A stretch of 64,000 nucleotides of DNA, from contig NZ_RQET01000001.1 of the NCBI RefSeq assembly GCF_004769195.1, positions 186,001 through 250,000 of the forward strand. The letters are read 5' to 3'. Positions 10,570-21,047 of this stretch are shown one piece after another. The notes beneath the pieces were generated by a model. The model was given only the letters and a program-made list of their open reading frames with translations. It did no database searches and was not told the origin of the DNA. This DNA is from Leptospira fletcheri (GTDB taxonomy: Bacteria > Spirochaetota > Leptospiria > Leptospirales > Leptospiraceae). Numbering within the stretch: position 1 is the first letter of the stretch; the number at the start of each line of letters is the position of its first letter. The translations under genes and the position numbers were made by a program.

Positions 10570-10714
10570 TTTGTGCCAAGCTCCTTCTTTTTTATTGAGA
10601 ATTTCTTAAAATTGGAAAAAAATTGTATCCTAAAGGTTCTAAGTTAGCGTACTGGAAATTTATTCTTGAGCCTAGATAGGACATGGATAAAACGGTAATA
10701 AAGAGGGGAAAAAG

Positions 10715-11140
10715 ATGAATAACCACATCTACATGCTCCGCAAAAAACGGGGTATCAAACAATACGATATGGCAAGGGCTTTGGGAGTTTCCCCTAGCTA
10801 CCTCTCCAAGATCGAAACGGGAAGCCAGGCACCCACTGAGAAATTCAGACAAGCTTGCGCAAAATATTTGAAAACCACACTTGAGAAATTATTCAACGAG
10901 AACCCGGTCGAAGACGTTTATCCCGAATTCAGCCAAGGTCTCACCAACAAACTCTGGGCAAAACGCAGAGAGTTGGGAATCAAACAATACGATATGGCAA
11001 AGAAATTAAAGGTTTCGACTCCCTTTCTTTCCAAAGTGGAATTAGGTTTACTAGAGCCTCCAGAGGAATTCAAAAACATGGCCTCTAAGGTCTTAAAAAT
11101 GAAAAAGGAAGAACTATTTCTGCATAAAGTAGAATTCTGA
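10715..11140 (+). CDS. Transcriptional regulator with two tandem XRE-type HTH domains
   Basis: A 141-residue protein made of two successive Cro/CI-type helix-turn-helix domains, at about 3-63 and 75-137. Both share the line GIKQYDMA followed by a recognition helix: SPSYLSKIETG in the first and STPFLSKVELG in the second. Both domains end in a similar segment (LEKLFNEN; KEELFLHK). At the DNA level, 22 bases are identical between the two copies (from 10754 and from 10979), so the gene arose by an internal duplication. A single chain with two HTH units could bind a symmetric site as a pseudo-dimer. No other functional domain is present. GAGGGG gives a good ribosome binding site. Two hairpins follow the stop. 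Confidence 0.92.
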   Translation: MNNHIYMLRKKRGIKQYDMARALGVSPSYLSKIETGSQAPTEKFRQACAKYLKTTLEKLFNENPVEDVYPEFSQGLTNKLWAKRRELGIKQYDMAKKLKVSTPFLSKVELGLLEPPEEFKNMASKVLKMKKEELFLHKVEF

Positions 11141-11150
11141 TATTTCCGAA

Positions 11151-11170
11151 CGGGAGGCGTTTGCCTCCCG
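11151..11170. other. Stem-loop directly after the tandem-HTH gene
   Basis: A perfect 8-base stem, CGGGAGGC with GCCTCCCG, has a 4-base loop and lies 10 bases after the HTH gene stop. No T-run follows, so it is not a standard terminator; it may stabilise the 3' end of the message. A true terminator follows at 11224. Confidence 0.5.
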
Positions 11171-11223
11171 TAGAGAAATCCGTTTACGCTTTGTCCTTTC
11201 CCCTTTTGACAAAATCGAGCGGC

Positions 11224-11251
11224 AACCCCGGCCTTTTCACCGGGGTTTTTT
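11224..11251 (+). terminator. Rho-independent terminator of the tandem-HTH gene
   Basis: An 8-base stem, AACCCCGG with CCGGGGTT, has an 8-base loop and is followed by a T-run on the plus strand. It resembles the terminator at 10381. It lies between the HTH gene and the convergent clpB. Confidence 0.85.
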
Positions 11252-11280
11252 ATTTTAGAATCGAAAGCTCGGTCTAGTTT

Positions 11281-13860
11281 TTAAGCTTTCTTCACTTCTA
11301 CCTTTCCCCCGTTGGAATCCACTCGTATTTTTTGGCCGGCTTCGAAATCCCCTTTTAGGATGTAGGAACTCAAGGCGTTTCCGACCTCTCTTTGGATCAA
11401 TCTCTTGAGAGGTCTTGCACCGTATTCCGGATCGAAACCCGCATCCGCCACGTATTTTCGGAGCGCTGTCGTGTATTCCACCACAAGCCCGCTTTCCTTT
11501 GCTTTCTTGGCCATAAGGTCTAATTGCAATTCGGAGATTTTGGAAATCATCGACTGGTCCACGGATTTGAATAGGATCACTTCATCCAGACGGTTCAGGA
11601 ACTCCGGTTTAAAATGCCGTTTCAGCCTTTCGTCCACCAATCTCTCTTTTTCCTCCGCGCTGTATTCGTAGGAAGACAGGATGTCCGAACCTAGATTGGA
11701 GGTGAGAATGATCACCGTATTCTTGAAATCCACGCTCCGGCCTTTGCTATCGGTCAACCTACCTTCGTCCAGAATTTGGAGGAATACGTTGAACACCTCC
11801 GGGTGAGCCTTTTCCACTTCGTCGAAGAGAATCACGGAATAGGGTCTTCTACGAACGGCTTCCGTCAATTGTCCCCCTTCGTCGTGCCCGATATAACCCG
11901 GGGGAGCTCCGATTAGTCGCGCTACGGAATGTGCTTCCATATACTCGCTCATATCGATCCGTAACATCGCATTCACATCGTCGAATAGAAATTCCGAAAG
12001 CGCTTTGGCCGTCTCGGTTTTTCCCACTCCCGTAGGCCCCAAGAACAGAAAGGTTCCAATGGGACGATGAGGATCGGAGATTCCCGCCCGAGACCTGCGT
12101 ATGGCTTCGGACAAAAGAGAGATCGCATGATCCTGTCCGATCACCTTTGCGGTTAAAAATTCCTCCATTTGAAGGAGTTTCGCCTTTTCTCCCTGAAGCA
12201 TTTTGGAAACGGGGATACCGGTCCATCTGGAAACGATATTCGCGATGTCCTCTTCGTCTACCTCCTCTTTGAGCAGGCGACTGTCTCCAGAAATCTTCCT
12301 TAGTTCTTCGTTGGCCTTTTCCATCTGCTTGGACAATTCCACCTGCTTGCCATAACGGATCTCTGCGACCCGATTGATTTCCCCTCTACGCTCCGCCTCC
12401 GCTTCCAACAATTTGAAATGATCGATTTGTTCCTTGATCTCCTTGATCTTGGAAATCTTGGATTTTTCCAGATCCCAGCGAGCTTTTAAGATTCGAAAAG
12501 TTTCCTCCTGCTCCGCCAACTCTTGGACCAGATTTTGGGTCCTCTGTTTCGAGGCGGGATCCGTTTCCCTCTTCAAGGCTTCCCTCTCTATTTTCAAGGA
12601 TTGGATCTTTTTACTCAGTCGATCCAATTCCTCCGGCATGGAATCCATCTCGATCCGCATTTTAGAGCTCGCTTCATCGATGAGATCCACCGCCTTATCC
12701 GGTAAAAAACGGTCAGCGATGTACCGATTGGAAAGCGTAGCGGCGGCGACCAAAGCGGAATCCAGGATCTTAATTCCATGATGCAATTCGTACCTGTCCT
12801 TCAACCCCCTCAGGATGGTTACCGTTTCCTCCACGCTAGGCTCCTTGACCAGAACGGGTTGGAAACGCCTTTCCAGCGCCGCGTCTTTTTCGATGTATTT
12901 TTGGTACTCCTTCAGCGTCGTGGCCCCGATACAACGGAGTTCTCCTCGAGCCAACATCGGTTTCAACATGTTGGAAGCGTCCATCGCCCCTTCGGTGGCT
13001 CCCGCCCCCACAAGAGTGTGAATTTCATCTATGAAAAGAATGATATTCCCTTCGCTCTGTTTCACTTCGTCCAAAGTGGCCTTCAGTCTCTCTTCGAACT
13101 CTCCCCTATATTTCGCCCCGGCAATCATGGCGCCCAAGTCCAGAGCGTAGAGAATCTTATTCTTGATTCCTTCCGGGACCTCTCCTTGGATAATTTTGTT
13201 AGCGAGTCCTTCCACTATGGCAGTCTTTCCCACTCCAGGTTCTCCGATCAGGACCGGATTGTTTTTGGTCCTTCGAGTCAAAACCTGAATGGTACGACGG
13301 ATCTCCTCGTCCCTTCCGATGACAGGATCCAGCTTGCCTTTCTTTGCCAGCTCATTTAAATTTTTCGCATACTTATTCAGCGCATCCGCCTTGTTTTCGG
13401 GTGAATCGTCCATGATAGGTTGTCCTTTTCTTAAGTCTAAAACGACCTTGAGTAATTTTGCGTAATCCAATCCCAGCGTTTGGAATTCCAAGCGCAGAGG
13501 GGAAACTCCGGATTTTAAGAAGGAGAGAAGAAGGTGATCCGTGCTCAAATAATCGTCCTTCATCTCTTTGCGGAGAGAGTCCGAATTTTGGAGCAAAGAA
13601 ATCGCCTCCCGGGAAAATCCCCGCTCCGTTGCGCCTTCTACCTTGGGAAGTTTTTGCAGGAAGGCATCCGTCCTTCTACGAAATTCCTCTAAGGGCAATC
13701 CCAACCGAGAGAACAAAGGTGGGGCAAATCCGTCTCCTTGGGAAAAGAGTGCCGAGAGGATATGTTCCTCTTTGATTTCTGGATGGCGAAATCTCTCCGC
13801 GGAAGATTGCGCTTCCGAAAGCGCCTCGTTCAGCTTTACAGTGATCTTGTCCAATTTCAT
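11281..13860 (-). CDS. clpB: ClpB protein disaggregase (Hsp100)
   Basis: An 859-residue two-ring AAA+ chaperone that, with DnaK, extracts polypeptides from aggregates after heat stress; a cytosolic hexamer. The N-domain covers about 1-145. The first AAA module has Walker [11 protein letters not shown] and a Walker B with [14 protein letters not shown] coiled-coil middle domain, the ClpB hallmark, spans about 400-530 and is rich in Glu, Lys and Leu. The second AAA module has GPTGVGKTE, the pore loop GYIGHDEGG and the sensor FLNRLDEVI. No IGF/L loop for ClpP docking was seen, as expected. AGGAAG precedes the ATG. Two stem-loops lie in the upstream leader (13883-13897 and 13927-13966). Divergent from the symporter gene. 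Confidence 0.98.
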   Translation of the reverse strand: MKLDKITVKLNEALSEAQSSAERFRHPEIKEEHILSALFSQGDGFAPPLFSRLGLPLEEFRRRTDAFLQKLPKVEGATERGFSREAISLLQNSDSLRKEMKDDYLSTDHLLLSFLKSGVSPLRLEFQTLGLDYAKLLKVVLDLRKGQPIMDDSPENKADALNKYAKNLNELAKKGKLDPVIGRDEEIRRTIQVLTRRTKNNPVLIGEPGVGKTAIVEGLANKIIQGEVPEGIKNKILYALDLGAMIAGAKYRGEFEERLKATLDEVKQSEGNIILFIDEIHTLVGAGATEGAMDASNMLKPMLARGELRCIGATTLKEYQKYIEKDAALERRFQPVLVKEPSVEETVTILRGLKDRYELHHGIKILDSALVAAATLSNRYIADRFLPDKAVDLIDEASSKMRIEMDSMPEELDRLSKKIQSLKIEREALKRETDPASKQRTQNLVQELAEQEETFRILKARWDLEKSKISKIKEIKEQIDHFKLLEAEAERRGEINRVAEIRYGKQVELSKQMEKANEELRKISGDSRLLKEEVDEEDIANIVSRWTGIPVSKMLQGEKAKLLQMEEFLTAKVIGQDHAISLLSEAIRRSRAGISDPHRPIGTFLFLGPTGVGKTETAKALSEFLFDDVNAMLRIDMSEYMEAHSVARLIGAPPGYIGHDEGGQLTEAVRRRPYSVILFDEVEKAHPEVFNVFLQILDEGRLTDSKGRSVDFKNTVIILTSNLGSDILSSYEYSAEEKERLVDERLKRHFKPEFLNRLDEVILFKSVDQSMISKISELQLDLMAKKAKESGLVVEYTTALRKYVADAGFDPEYGARPLKRLIQREVGNALSSYILKGDFEAGQKIRVDSNGGKVEVKKA

Positions 13861-13882
13861 TTTTTCTTCCTAATCGCTTCTC

Positions 13883-13897
13883 AGTCGGCCTCCGACT
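13883..13897 (-). promoter_or_regulatory. Stem-loop in the clpB leader
   Basis: AGTCGG pairs with CCGACT around a 3-base loop, 23 bases before the clpB start codon on the transcribed strand and just upstream of its AGGAAG ribosome binding site. A hairpin this near the start of a heat-shock gene could affect translation, but it does not itself cover the binding site. Confidence 0.4.
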
Positions 13898-13926
13898 CAA
13901 GCACCATTTAGACCCCCTCCACCCCG

Positions 13927-13966
13927 AAAAAGTCTCATTTTTCTGCCAGTTAGTCAGAGACTTTTT
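13927..13966. promoter_or_regulatory. Long inverted repeat between clpB and symporter genes
   Basis: The 10-base arm AAAAAGTCTC (13927-13936) is matched perfectly by GAGACTTTTT (13957-13966), with a 20-base loop holding TCTG and CAGA that could extend pairing. A T-run follows on the plus strand and a shorter one on the minus strand. It might be an attenuator in the clpB leader, an operator, or the end of an unseen small RNA. Confidence 0.45.
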
Positions 13967-14013
13967 TTCCTTTTTATGTCCCGTCTTTTTCCGTTCCGGG
14001 ATCGGAAATCCTT

Positions 14014-14044
14014 TTGACAAATCTCCTTCCTTTTATGCGATTAT
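14014..14044 (+). promoter_or_regulatory. Possible promoter for the symporter gene
   Basis: A perfect -35 box TTGACA at 14014 is followed 19 bases later by GATTAT as the best -10 candidate. The spacing is longer than ideal and the -10 is only a partial match, so this is tentative. It would give a leader of about 50 bases. Confidence 0.35.
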
Positions 14045-14099
14045 GGTTCATCTCACTTTCCTGGCAGATTTCTGACCGGGACCCCGGCGGAAAAGAAGA

Positions 14100-15914
14100 A
14101 TGTCGAATGAACCTCCTAAGGAGAGTTGGAAATCTCGCACTGGATTGATTTTAACCGTAGCCTCGGGAGCCATCGGTTTAGGGAATTTCCTTCGCTTTCC
14201 GGGACAAGCCGTCCAGAACGGAGGCGGGGCGTTTTTGCTCCCGTACATCATCAGCTTTATCCTCGTCGGAATTCCGGTCTGCATCACGGAATGGGTCATG
14301 GGACGAATGGGCGGGGAACAAGGCCATAGCGCGCCGAATCTATTTCGCTCTTATCTTTCCGGAATTCCTCTTCGCTTAGTGGGCGCCATCGGGATCACCA
14401 TTCCGTTATTGATCTATATCTATTATGTTTTTGTGGAAGCCTGGTGTTTGGCGTACGCATTCGACTTTCTGACGGGCCAGATCCATTTGACCGCCCAAGG
14501 ATCGGACAGATCGGAAGTCATTTCCACCGCTACGGAACATTTCCGGAATCTCGTAGGTGCCAAGGAAAACGGAGCTGCCATCGCCGGAAAAATCTTCTAC
14601 GCAACTCTGGCCTGCTTTTTGATGAACTTCATCCTGGTCTTCCGGGGCATTTCGAAAGGAATCGAAGTCTTTGCCAAGATCGCGGTACCTCTGATGTTAA
14701 TCTGTTCCGGAATCGTCCTGGTCCGCGTACTGACTCTGGACGGAATCCAGATCGGTCTCGGAAAAATGTGGAATCCTGACTGGAAGTCCTTAGGAGAAGC
14801 AAAGGTATGGATCTCCGCGGCGGGACAGATCTTTTTTACCCTTTCCGCAGGATTCGGGATCGCTCTCGTCTTTTCCAGTTATTTGAAAAAGGAAAACGAC
14901 GTAGTTCTCTCTTCACTTTCCGCAGCTTCTTTAAACGAATTCGTAGAAGTCGCCTTCGGTGGAATGATCACCATTCCGGTCGCCTTCCTGTTCTTAGGCG
15001 CTACGGTAACCTCCTTCGGTACGTTCGGGATGGGTTTTATCGCCCTCCCCTCTGTCTTTGCTCTCATGCCGGGAGGACAATTTTTCGGAGCGCTTTGGTT
15101 CTTCGTTCTTTTCTTGGCGGCCCTGACCTCTTCGGTGACCATGCTCCAACCTTGGACCGTATTTTTGGAAGAGTCCTTTCACCTGCGCCGACGTACCTCC
15201 AGTTTTCTCCTTTTCTTACTTAGCTTTTCCCTTTCCTTTCCCATCCTGTATTTCAATAAGGATTTTAACGCTCTAGACCAAGCGGATTTCTGGATCGGAA
15301 CCGTGTTGATCTACATCCTTGCTACGATACAGATCCTGATCTTCGGCTGGATCATAGGAGCGAAGCAGGGTTTGGAAGAAGGGTACCGAGGCTCCCATAT
15401 CAAACTTCCCCATTCTTTTTGGTGGATCATCAAATACGTGACTCCTACGTTTTTGCTCCTAATCTTCGGAGTCTTTTTGTACCAAAATCTCGAATCCTAT
15501 GTCAACAAAATGAGCGTGGATTGGATGGTAGCTCACGCCCCGCCAGGAACGTCTCCTGAGGAAGCCAAATTGCAGGCTCTCGTTTCCCGGTTCGTGTTTT
15601 TGACGATTCTTTGTGTATTCGCTTTTTTTTATTTTTTGGTACATATCAGTCTGAAAGGAAAAGAAGAGGCGGTCATCAAAAAACAAGGCGGGGAAAGATA
15701 CGTTTTACCCGCTGTCTTGGGCGGGTTCGGTCTAATTCTAGTGATCGCGTACAATTTCTTTCCGTATCATAACGGAGGGAATTCCTCCCCCCTTTCCTTT
15801 CCGGTAACGGAATTGAGTTGGGAAGGAATTCTGACCATGGGTCTTTCTCTCGGTCTAGTCATTCTACTTTCGGCATACTGTATCATAAAGTTGTTCCAAA
15901 CAAGGGAACAGTAA
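14100..15914 (+). CDS. Sodium:neurotransmitter symporter family (SNF/NSS) transporter
   Basis: A 604-residue integral membrane protein with about 12 hydrophobic helices. Helix 1 carries the family hallmark [20 protein letters not shown], matching the Na+ and substrate site of LeuT. Other conserved parts include a helix 6-like segment with [12 protein letters not shown] and [10 protein letters not shown]. Bacterial members couple Na+ entry to uptake of amino acids or related small molecules across the inner membrane; the substrate cannot be read from sequence. It heads a plus-strand group with the DinG-type helicase 9 bases after its stop. The upstream region is shared with divergent clpB. The initiating ATG is preceded by AAGAAG. 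Confidence 0.93.
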   Translation: MSNEPPKESWKSRTGLILTVASGAIGLGNFLRFPGQAVQNGGGAFLLPYIISFILVGIPVCITEWVMGRMGGEQGHSAPNLFRSYLSGIPLRLVGAIGITIPLLIYIYYVFVEAWCLAYAFDFLTGQIHLTAQGSDRSEVISTATEHFRNLVGAKENGAAIAGKIFYATLACFLMNFILVFRGISKGIEVFAKIAVPLMLICSGIVLVRVLTLDGIQIGLGKMWNPDWKSLGEAKVWISAAGQIFFTLSAGFGIALVFSSYLKKENDVVLSSLSAASLNEFVEVAFGGMITIPVAFLFLGATVTSFGTFGMGFIALPSVFALMPGGQFFGALWFFVLFLAALTSSVTMLQPWTVFLEESFHLRRRTSSFLLFLLSFSLSFPILYFNKDFNALDQADFWIGTVLIYILATIQILIFGWIIGAKQGLEEGYRGSHIKLPHSFWWIIKYVTPTFLLLIFGVFLYQNLESYVNKMSVDWMVAHAPPGTSPEEAKLQALVSRFVFLTILCVFAFFYFLVHISLKGKEEAVIKKQGGERYVLPAVLGGFGLILVIAYNFFPYHNGGNSSPLSFPVTELSWEGILTMGLSLGLVILLSAYCIIKLFQTREQ

Positions 15915-15923
15915 GGATTTCAT

Positions 15924-17921
15924 TTGGAAACCGTTGCGGAACAATTCTCCAAACTTTCTAGAATCTGGCCTGAATTCGAGTCCAGACCGGGCCAAATCCA
16001 GATGGCCGAAGCGGTGGAAAATGCCTTCCGGGAAGCAAGACACCTGATCGTAGAAGCGGGAACCGGAGTAGGAAAATCCCTAGCCTACCTCATCCCCGCC
16101 GCTCTCTCCTCCTTGGAGGACCAAAAAACCGTCGTCATTTCTACGGAGACCAAGGCGCTCCAAGACCAGCTTGTACAAAAAGACATCCCTCTGGTTTCCG
16201 AAATTCTAGGACAAGAAATCCGTGCGGAAATCGCAATGGGAGCCTCCAATTACGTATGTAAGAGAAAACTGGGGAACGTTCTCACCCAAGGAACCTTCGG
16301 TCCGGAAATGCTGGATCACCTGGAGTTCTTCAAGAATTGGACCTCTAAAACCGAAAGCGGAAGAAGACAGGAATACGACGGTTTTGCCTCCTTCGACTTT
16401 TGGAATAAGGTGACTCGGGAAGCGGATTCCTGTTTAGGAAGAAATTGCCCGAACTTTTCCCATTCCTTTTACTTTCTGGAAAGAGCCAAATGGCAGAAAG
16501 CCCAGATTCTGATCGTGAATCACCATCTGCTTGCGGCACATATCGCCTCCGATTTTAACATTCTTCCGGAATTCGCCAAACTAGTGATAGACGAGGCCCA
16601 CCATTTCCCCGAAACCTTGGGCTCCGCGTTTCGAATCGAGTTGTCATCCGGCGAAATCCAAAAATTACTCCAGCAAGTCTGGAATTCCCAAAAGAAATCC
16701 GGACTAGCCGTGCGACTCGGTTCTCCCCGGATCAACGACCTGACGACCCAAGCGGGGGAAAAATTATTTCACTGCTTCAACTCCATCGCAGGCGAACTTC
16801 CTTTGAATTTCTACGGCTCCCAAAGGATCCGTAAGGTCTTAAAAATGGACGGGGGCGCCTTCGAATCCTTGCTGGATTCCCTGGAACAAGCCCTTCTCCT
16901 GGAAGGAAAAAAATACAGCAAAGAAAGCGAAGAGTTGGAAGAAAAGGAAATCGCACTGGAAATAGAGATGCTAGCCAAACGGATCGGAGAGGTGGCGGAA
17001 GGTCTACACCTGTTTCGTACCATGGACGCCGGCGAACGGGTGTACTGGGCGGATCCTCCGAACCAAAAAACGAAAGAAATTTACCCCAAACTCCTGACCC
17101 AACCTTTGGAATCCGAAAGCATCTTAAGAGAAGTACTGGAACCCCGAACGGAAAGCATCATCTTTACCTCGGCTACCTTGGCCACCAATCGGGGAGATTT
17201 GAAATACTTTAGCCGGAGGATCGGCGACCTTTCCTCCAAATCCAAGATCGTTCCCTCTCCGTTTCCGTACGAAAAGCATTCCTTACTCTTCCTTCCGAAG
17301 GATGTGAGGGACGCTTCGGAAAATCCCGAGGGAAATTCCGCGGACCTTTCCCGTTACATTCTCAAATTGATCGAACTGACCCAAGGAAATACGTTCGTAC
17401 TCTTTACCTCCAATCGTTCTTTAAACGAAATCCTGGAAACAGTAAGACCCTTGGCCCGATTTCCGATTTTTTCCCAAATCGAACTGGGGCCCGAACCCGC
17501 TAAAAACGCGTTTCTTTCCACGGAAAATTCCGTTCTCTTCGGCGTGTCCACATTTTGGCAGGGAGTCGATATCCGAGGAGACAAGCTCAGGTCCGTAATT
17601 TTAACCAAACTCCCTTTCCAACCTCCCAATGATCCTGTTCTGGAAGCCAGAAGCGAAAAATGGAAGGAGCAAGGAGGGAATCCTTTTCGGGACCTCCAAC
17701 TTCCCTACGCGACCACGATCTTGAAGCAAGGTTTCGGTAGATTGATCCGATCCGAAAGAGACACAGGGATCGTGAGCCTGCTGGACTCCAGGATTTGGAC
17801 CAAATCCTACGGAAAGGATTTGGTCTCGGCTCTTCCGCCTGCAAAACGGATCCCGTCCTGGGAAGAATTGAAATCGGAATATTCAAAATTACCGAAGTAT
17901 GTGGCAGGCGCTTTGAAATGA
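15924..17921 (+). CDS. DinG/XPD-type ATP-dependent DNA helicase
   Basis: A 665-residue superfamily 2 helicase of the DinG group, acting in DNA repair and resolution of R-loops or D-loops. Motif I is [13 protein letters not shown], the DEAH box reads DEAHHF, and the C-terminal motor has [16 protein letters not shown] and [13 protein letters not shown]. The Fe-S domain lies between motifs I and II with C112, C170 and C175, but the expected fourth Cys is Ser181 (SFYF, usually CFYF). Translation starts at TTG, supported by AAGGA about 7 bases upstream; no suitable ATG is near. Its stop overlaps the next gene as ATGA. With only three of four cluster ligands, its Fe-S state is open. Confidence 0.9.
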   Translation: METVAEQFSKLSRIWPEFESRPGQIQMAEAVENAFREARHLIVEAGTGVGKSLAYLIPAALSSLEDQKTVVISTETKALQDQLVQKDIPLVSEILGQEIRAEIAMGASNYVCKRKLGNVLTQGTFGPEMLDHLEFFKNWTSKTESGRRQEYDGFASFDFWNKVTREADSCLGRNCPNFSHSFYFLERAKWQKAQILIVNHHLLAAHIASDFNILPEFAKLVIDEAHHFPETLGSAFRIELSSGEIQKLLQQVWNSQKKSGLAVRLGSPRINDLTTQAGEKLFHCFNSIAGELPLNFYGSQRIRKVLKMDGGAFESLLDSLEQALLLEGKKYSKESEELEEKEIALEIEMLAKRIGEVAEGLHLFRTMDAGERVYWADPPNQKTKEIYPKLLTQPLESESILREVLEPRTESIIFTSATLATNRGDLKYFSRRIGDLSSKSKIVPSPFPYEKHSLLFLPKDVRDASENPEGNSADLSRYILKLIELTQGNTFVLFTSNRSLNEILETVRPLARFPIFSQIELGPEPAKNAFLSTENSVLFGVSTFWQGVDIRGDKLRSVILTKLPFQPPNDPVLEARSEKWKEQGGNPFRDLQLPYATTILKQGFGRLIRSERDTGIVSLLDSRIWTKSYGKDLVSALPPAKRIPSWEELKSEYSKLPKYVAGALK

Positions 17922-18808
17922 ATCTGAAGAAAATTTCCGCCCTAGTTTTTGTATTTTCGGCTCTGACATTCTTGTCTTTCCTTCCGCCCCTGTCCGCTTG
18001 GGAATCTTCGGACAAAACGGATACGATCACGGATTGGAAAAACGGAGAGATCCGCAAAACGGTGGAAAGACAACTTCCCCGGATCGTCTTTCATCCGAAT
18101 GATCCGGATTACAACCGGGAGGGAACCGCTAAAAATCTCACCGAAGCCAGAAATATCGCCAAAGAAGCCTTACGCGAGGAACTGAAGAAATACCTATTTC
18201 GAGGAATGGAAAACCTCAGACTGGATTCGAACCAATTGCTGAAGGAAAAAATCGGCAAGGACGAGACATTCCGGGAAATCTTCCAGGAATTGTACGAAAA
18301 GGATCCGATAGAAATCGAAAATCGATACCGGGAAAACCGCCTAATCGCCACGGGAACCCTTCCCCTGAAAGGTCCGAAAGGAGTTTATTCCCATCTACTT
18401 CTTCCCTACTCTTCGGAATCATTTCCCGAAATTCATCCGGCACTTCTTCCTACGGATTCCTATACCGGACTCATCGTGGACGCAAGGCACTTGCCCCTAG
18501 AGCCGGCGCTTTTCCCCGAAATACGCAACGAGGACGGAGTCACCCTGTATTCTCCTCTCTTCCTGAAAAAAGGGACGATCACGAATAACGGTTTTGCGAT
18601 CTATCTTTCCGATCCGAAGGAAGCGATGAAACGGGGAATTTCCGGAGACAAACCCTATCTAACGACAGCCTTGTCCGTTTCCGGAAAGTATCCAGTAGAT
18701 CTGGTGATTTCGAACGAAGACGGGGAGAGAATCCTAGCCTCTCCCAAAACGAGAGAGGCTTTACGGAAAGGGAAAGTGATTATTTTACTTGCGAAACAAG
18801 GGAAGTAA
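17918..18808 (+). CDS. Exported protein of unknown function
   Basis: A 296-residue protein with a clear signal peptide: two Lys early, hydrophobic core [16 protein letters not shown] and a likely cleavage after LSA. The mature part has a helical segment with [21 protein letters not shown], which faintly resembles LPP20-type domains. It then has a beta-rich domain of short strands ending in [11 protein letters not shown] could not assign a family. The ATG overlaps the stop of the helicase gene by 4 bases, a typical coupled start. Its 3' end overlaps the convergent TPR gene by 29 bases. Confidence 0.72.
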   Translation: MNLKKISALVFVFSALTFLSFLPPLSAWESSDKTDTITDWKNGEIRKTVERQLPRIVFHPNDPDYNREGTAKNLTEARNIAKEALREELKKYLFRGMENLRLDSNQLLKEKIGKDETFREIFQELYEKDPIEIENRYRENRLIATGTLPLKGPKGVYSHLLLPYSSESFPEIHPALLPTDSYTGLIVDARHLPLEPALFPEIRNEDGVTLYSPLFLKKGTITNNGFAIYLSDPKEAMKRGISGDKPYLTTALSVSGKYPVDLVISNEDGERILASPKTREALRKGKVIILLAKQGK

Positions 18809-19571
18809 AGACTTCCTCCGCTTTCTTATAAGATTGGGAAAAAAGATAGGCATAGCCTAGATCCAGAAGTTCCTTTTCGGAAAGTTGCTTCTTTCTTTTT
18901 TCGTATTCCGAAATGTTTCGGATCATAGGTTCGTATTCTGCTACCTTATCCTCGTAACTCGGAATTTCTCCGGCCCCGGGAAGTTTTTCCAGAATTTCCT
19001 TTGCCTCCTCGAATTTTCCCAAATGAACGAGACAAAGCCCCAGAGCCGCCAAAACATCCCGGTCTTCTCTGAGTAGATGGCTGTTTCTTTTAAAGGATTC
19101 GAGAGCCTCTCCGAAACGACGCATATGGTACAAGGAAAAGAATTCCAGTCCCGCAAAGAAATCGTCCTGAAAGAGAGTCTTGTAGATCTGGATCAGATCC
19201 AAAGCGAACTTGTAATTGCCGGCTTCCTCGCAGGTCTTGATTCCGGTTTTTAGGATGGAATAGGAAATCGGAGAAGAGGAGGCCTTAAAATATTCGTGAA
19301 ACAGAATCGCCGCTTCCCTAGGCCGTCCGTTGGACCGATGAAGATACGCCCCGAGGAGAGGAGTCAATACCGTCTTTCCTTCCAACGGGAAATTATTCGC
19401 GGTATCCGCTCCGGTTTCGAATTGGCTGATCGCGCTTAAATGATGGATAAAAACGTTACTCGGGTGCCGCTCCGCAGCCAGGGAAACTTCCTCGTATGCC
19501 CCGGTTTCGAAAAGTTCCCACACGGATTCTTCCAAAGATACGGAATGGGAAATCGCTGAACTCTTGGCCAT
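18780..19571 (-). CDS. TPR-repeat protein
   Basis: A 263-residue protein made of helix pairs of the tetratricopeptide type. The clearest are around ALGLCLVHLGKFEEAKEIL and [19 protein letters not shown], with weaker ones earlier (YKFALDLIQIYKTLF). There is no signal peptide or membrane helix. TPR proteins act as scaffolds; nothing here names the partner. It is upstream-adjacent to, and on the same strand as, asnS, which ends 87 bases before its start. It overlaps by 29 bases the end of the exported-protein gene on the other strand. Confidence 0.8.
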   Translation of the reverse strand: MAKSSAISHSVSLEESVWELFETGAYEEVSLAAERHPSNVFIHHLSAISQFETGADTANNFPLEGKTVLTPLLGAYLHRSNGRPREAAILFHEYFKASSSPISYSILKTGIKTCEEAGNYKFALDLIQIYKTLFQDDFFAGLEFFSLYHMRRFGEALESFKRNSHLLREDRDVLAALGLCLVHLGKFEEAKEILEKLPGAGEIPSYEDKVAEYEPMIRNISEYEKRKKQLSEKELLDLGYAYLFSQSYKKAEEVFTSLVSQVK

Positions 19572-19658
19572 AGTGATAATATCCTCTATTCCTGGTATCG
19601 GAGAGGATTTTGATTTTCAGCGTTTTTTTTCCGAAAGAAAAACCGTTTCCAAGAGCAT

Positions 19659-20966
19659 TTAAGGATAAAGTCTTTCCATCATCCGGGGGAAGGGAATGCA
19701 TTCCCGGATATGCGAAAGGCCGCAAATCCAGGCGATCAACCGTTCCGATCCCAACCCGAATCCGGAATGAGGAACGGATCCGTACTTGCGCAATTCCAAG
19801 TACCATTCGTACGACTCCACGGGCAGTTTTTCCTCCTCCAATCTTTTTACGATATTGGAATAGTTCTCCTCCCGTTCGGAACCTCCGATGATTTCCCCCA
19901 CTCCGTCAGGAGCGATGAGATCCGCATTCAAGACCGTACGAGGGTCCTCCGGATTCACTTTCATGTAAAAGGCCTTGGCTTCCCTAGGATATTTCTGTAT
20001 GAAAACCGGTCCTCCGTACTTTCGAACCAACATCTGCTCTCGCTCCGAATTGATATCGTCTCCCCACACGATGTCTTCCTTTTCCGATCGGAGAAACTCC
20101 AGCGCATCCTTGTAATCGATCCGAGGAAACTGCCTTTCCATATATTCCAATAGAGGTCCGGGGTCCCGCTCTAATACTTTCAATTCCGGAAGACAAGCTT
20201 GCACGGTTTGCTTTACGACGGTTTGGATAAAGTCTTCCTGCAATTCCATGTTTTGTTCGTGAGAAACGAAGGCGCTCTCCACTTCCAACATCCAAAATTC
20301 CGTTAGGTGCCTTCTCGTTTTACTTTTTTCCGCCCGAAAGGTAGGACCGAAACAATACACCTTGTTGTGGGCGAAGATGGCTGTCTCCAGATAAAGTTGG
20401 CCCGTCTGCGCCAAGTACGCGCTCCCTAAATCGAAATACTCCGTGGAAAAAAGCGTCCCCGCAGATTCCCCTATGGAGCCCGTCAATATGGGAGTGTCGA
20501 TCAGGGTGAATTTCCGTTCGTGAAAATACTTCCGGATGGAAAAGGACAGCTCGTCCCTGACTCTCAGAATGGCAAGTTGACGACTGGACCGCAACCAAAG
20601 ATGACGTTGGGATAATAGAAAGTCTATTCCGTGATCTTTCGGAGTAATGGGATAATTTTCCGACTCCCCGATCTTTCGAAAAGATTCCAAAACCAATTCG
20701 TATCCGATCGGAGATTTTTCGTTCTCCACCAGCTTTCCTGTGACGGAAAGGGAAGTTTCCTGCTTGAGATGTTTGACTTCGGAAAAGGTCTCTTCCCCTA
20801 GCAGTTCCTTTTCCGCGAGGACTTGCAGAATTCTTCCCGAATTCCTAAGGCTTAAAAATTGTCTGGCGTTCGAACCCCTGATTCCGTGTACCCAGCCTTG
20901 GATCTTTACAAGCTGTCCCCGGTATTCTGATAGTTCGTTTAAGGAAATCGTTTTGGGTTCGGACAT
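19659..20966 (-). CDS. asnS: Asparaginyl-tRNA synthetase
   Basis: A class II aminoacyl-tRNA synthetase that charges tRNA-Asn with asparagine in the cytosol. It has 435 residues from the chosen ATG. An OB-fold anticodon domain at about 10-110 opens with VKIQGWVHGIRG. The catalytic core has motif 2 at YCFGPTFRAEKSKTRRHLTEFWM and motif 3 at GFGLGSERLIAWI, with the AsnRS-type segment around GEIIGGSEREENY. An upstream in-frame ATG 18 codons earlier lacks a ribosome binding site and adds no conserved residues. The gene is divergent from folD with an 81-base gap. Its presence implies that GatCAB, whose gatC and gatA are also here, is not needed for Asn-tRNA. Confidence 0.96.
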   Translation of the reverse strand: MSEPKTISLNELSEYRGQLVKIQGWVHGIRGSNARQFLSLRNSGRILQVLAEKELLGEETFSEVKHLKQETSLSVTGKLVENEKSPIGYELVLESFRKIGESENYPITPKDHGIDFLLSQRHLWLRSSRQLAILRVRDELSFSIRKYFHERKFTLIDTPILTGSIGESAGTLFSTEYFDLGSAYLAQTGQLYLETAIFAHNKVYCFGPTFRAEKSKTRRHLTEFWMLEVESAFVSHEQNMELQEDFIQTVVKQTVQACLPELKVLERDPGPLLEYMERQFPRIDYKDALEFLRSEKEDIVWGDDINSEREQMLVRKYGGPVFIQKYPREAKAFYMKVNPEDPRTVLNADLIAPDGVGEIIGGSEREENYSNIVKRLEEEKLPVESYEWYLELRKYGSVPHSGFGLGSERLIAWICGLSHIRECIPFPRMMERLYP

Positions 20967-21047
20967 GGATCGTATTTTAGCTCCAAGGCAGGACTGAAAA
21001 GGATTATTTTGGAATGACATTCAAGGACGAAAGGAAATCCTGATTCT

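Larger units (their letters stand above)
10348..10714. other. Intergenic region with terminator and palindromes
   Basis: These 367 bases hold the terminator at 10381, then a stretch with no convincing coding frame. It contains two copies of the 10-mer ACCTAGGTCG (10433 and 10560), whose first eight bases are palindromic, and a 14-base perfect palindrome AAATCGATCGATTT (10538-10551). The part just before the tandem-HTH gene is AT-rich. I found no good promoter match, although GAGGGG about 7 bases before the gene's ATG is a clear ribosome binding site. The palindromes are candidate operators for the downstream regulator. Confidence 0.5.

Noticed and set aside
12778..13359. Long open frame antisense to clpB
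   Set aside because: It is a mirror of the conserved ClpB frame; no signal, motif or ribosome binding site supports it.
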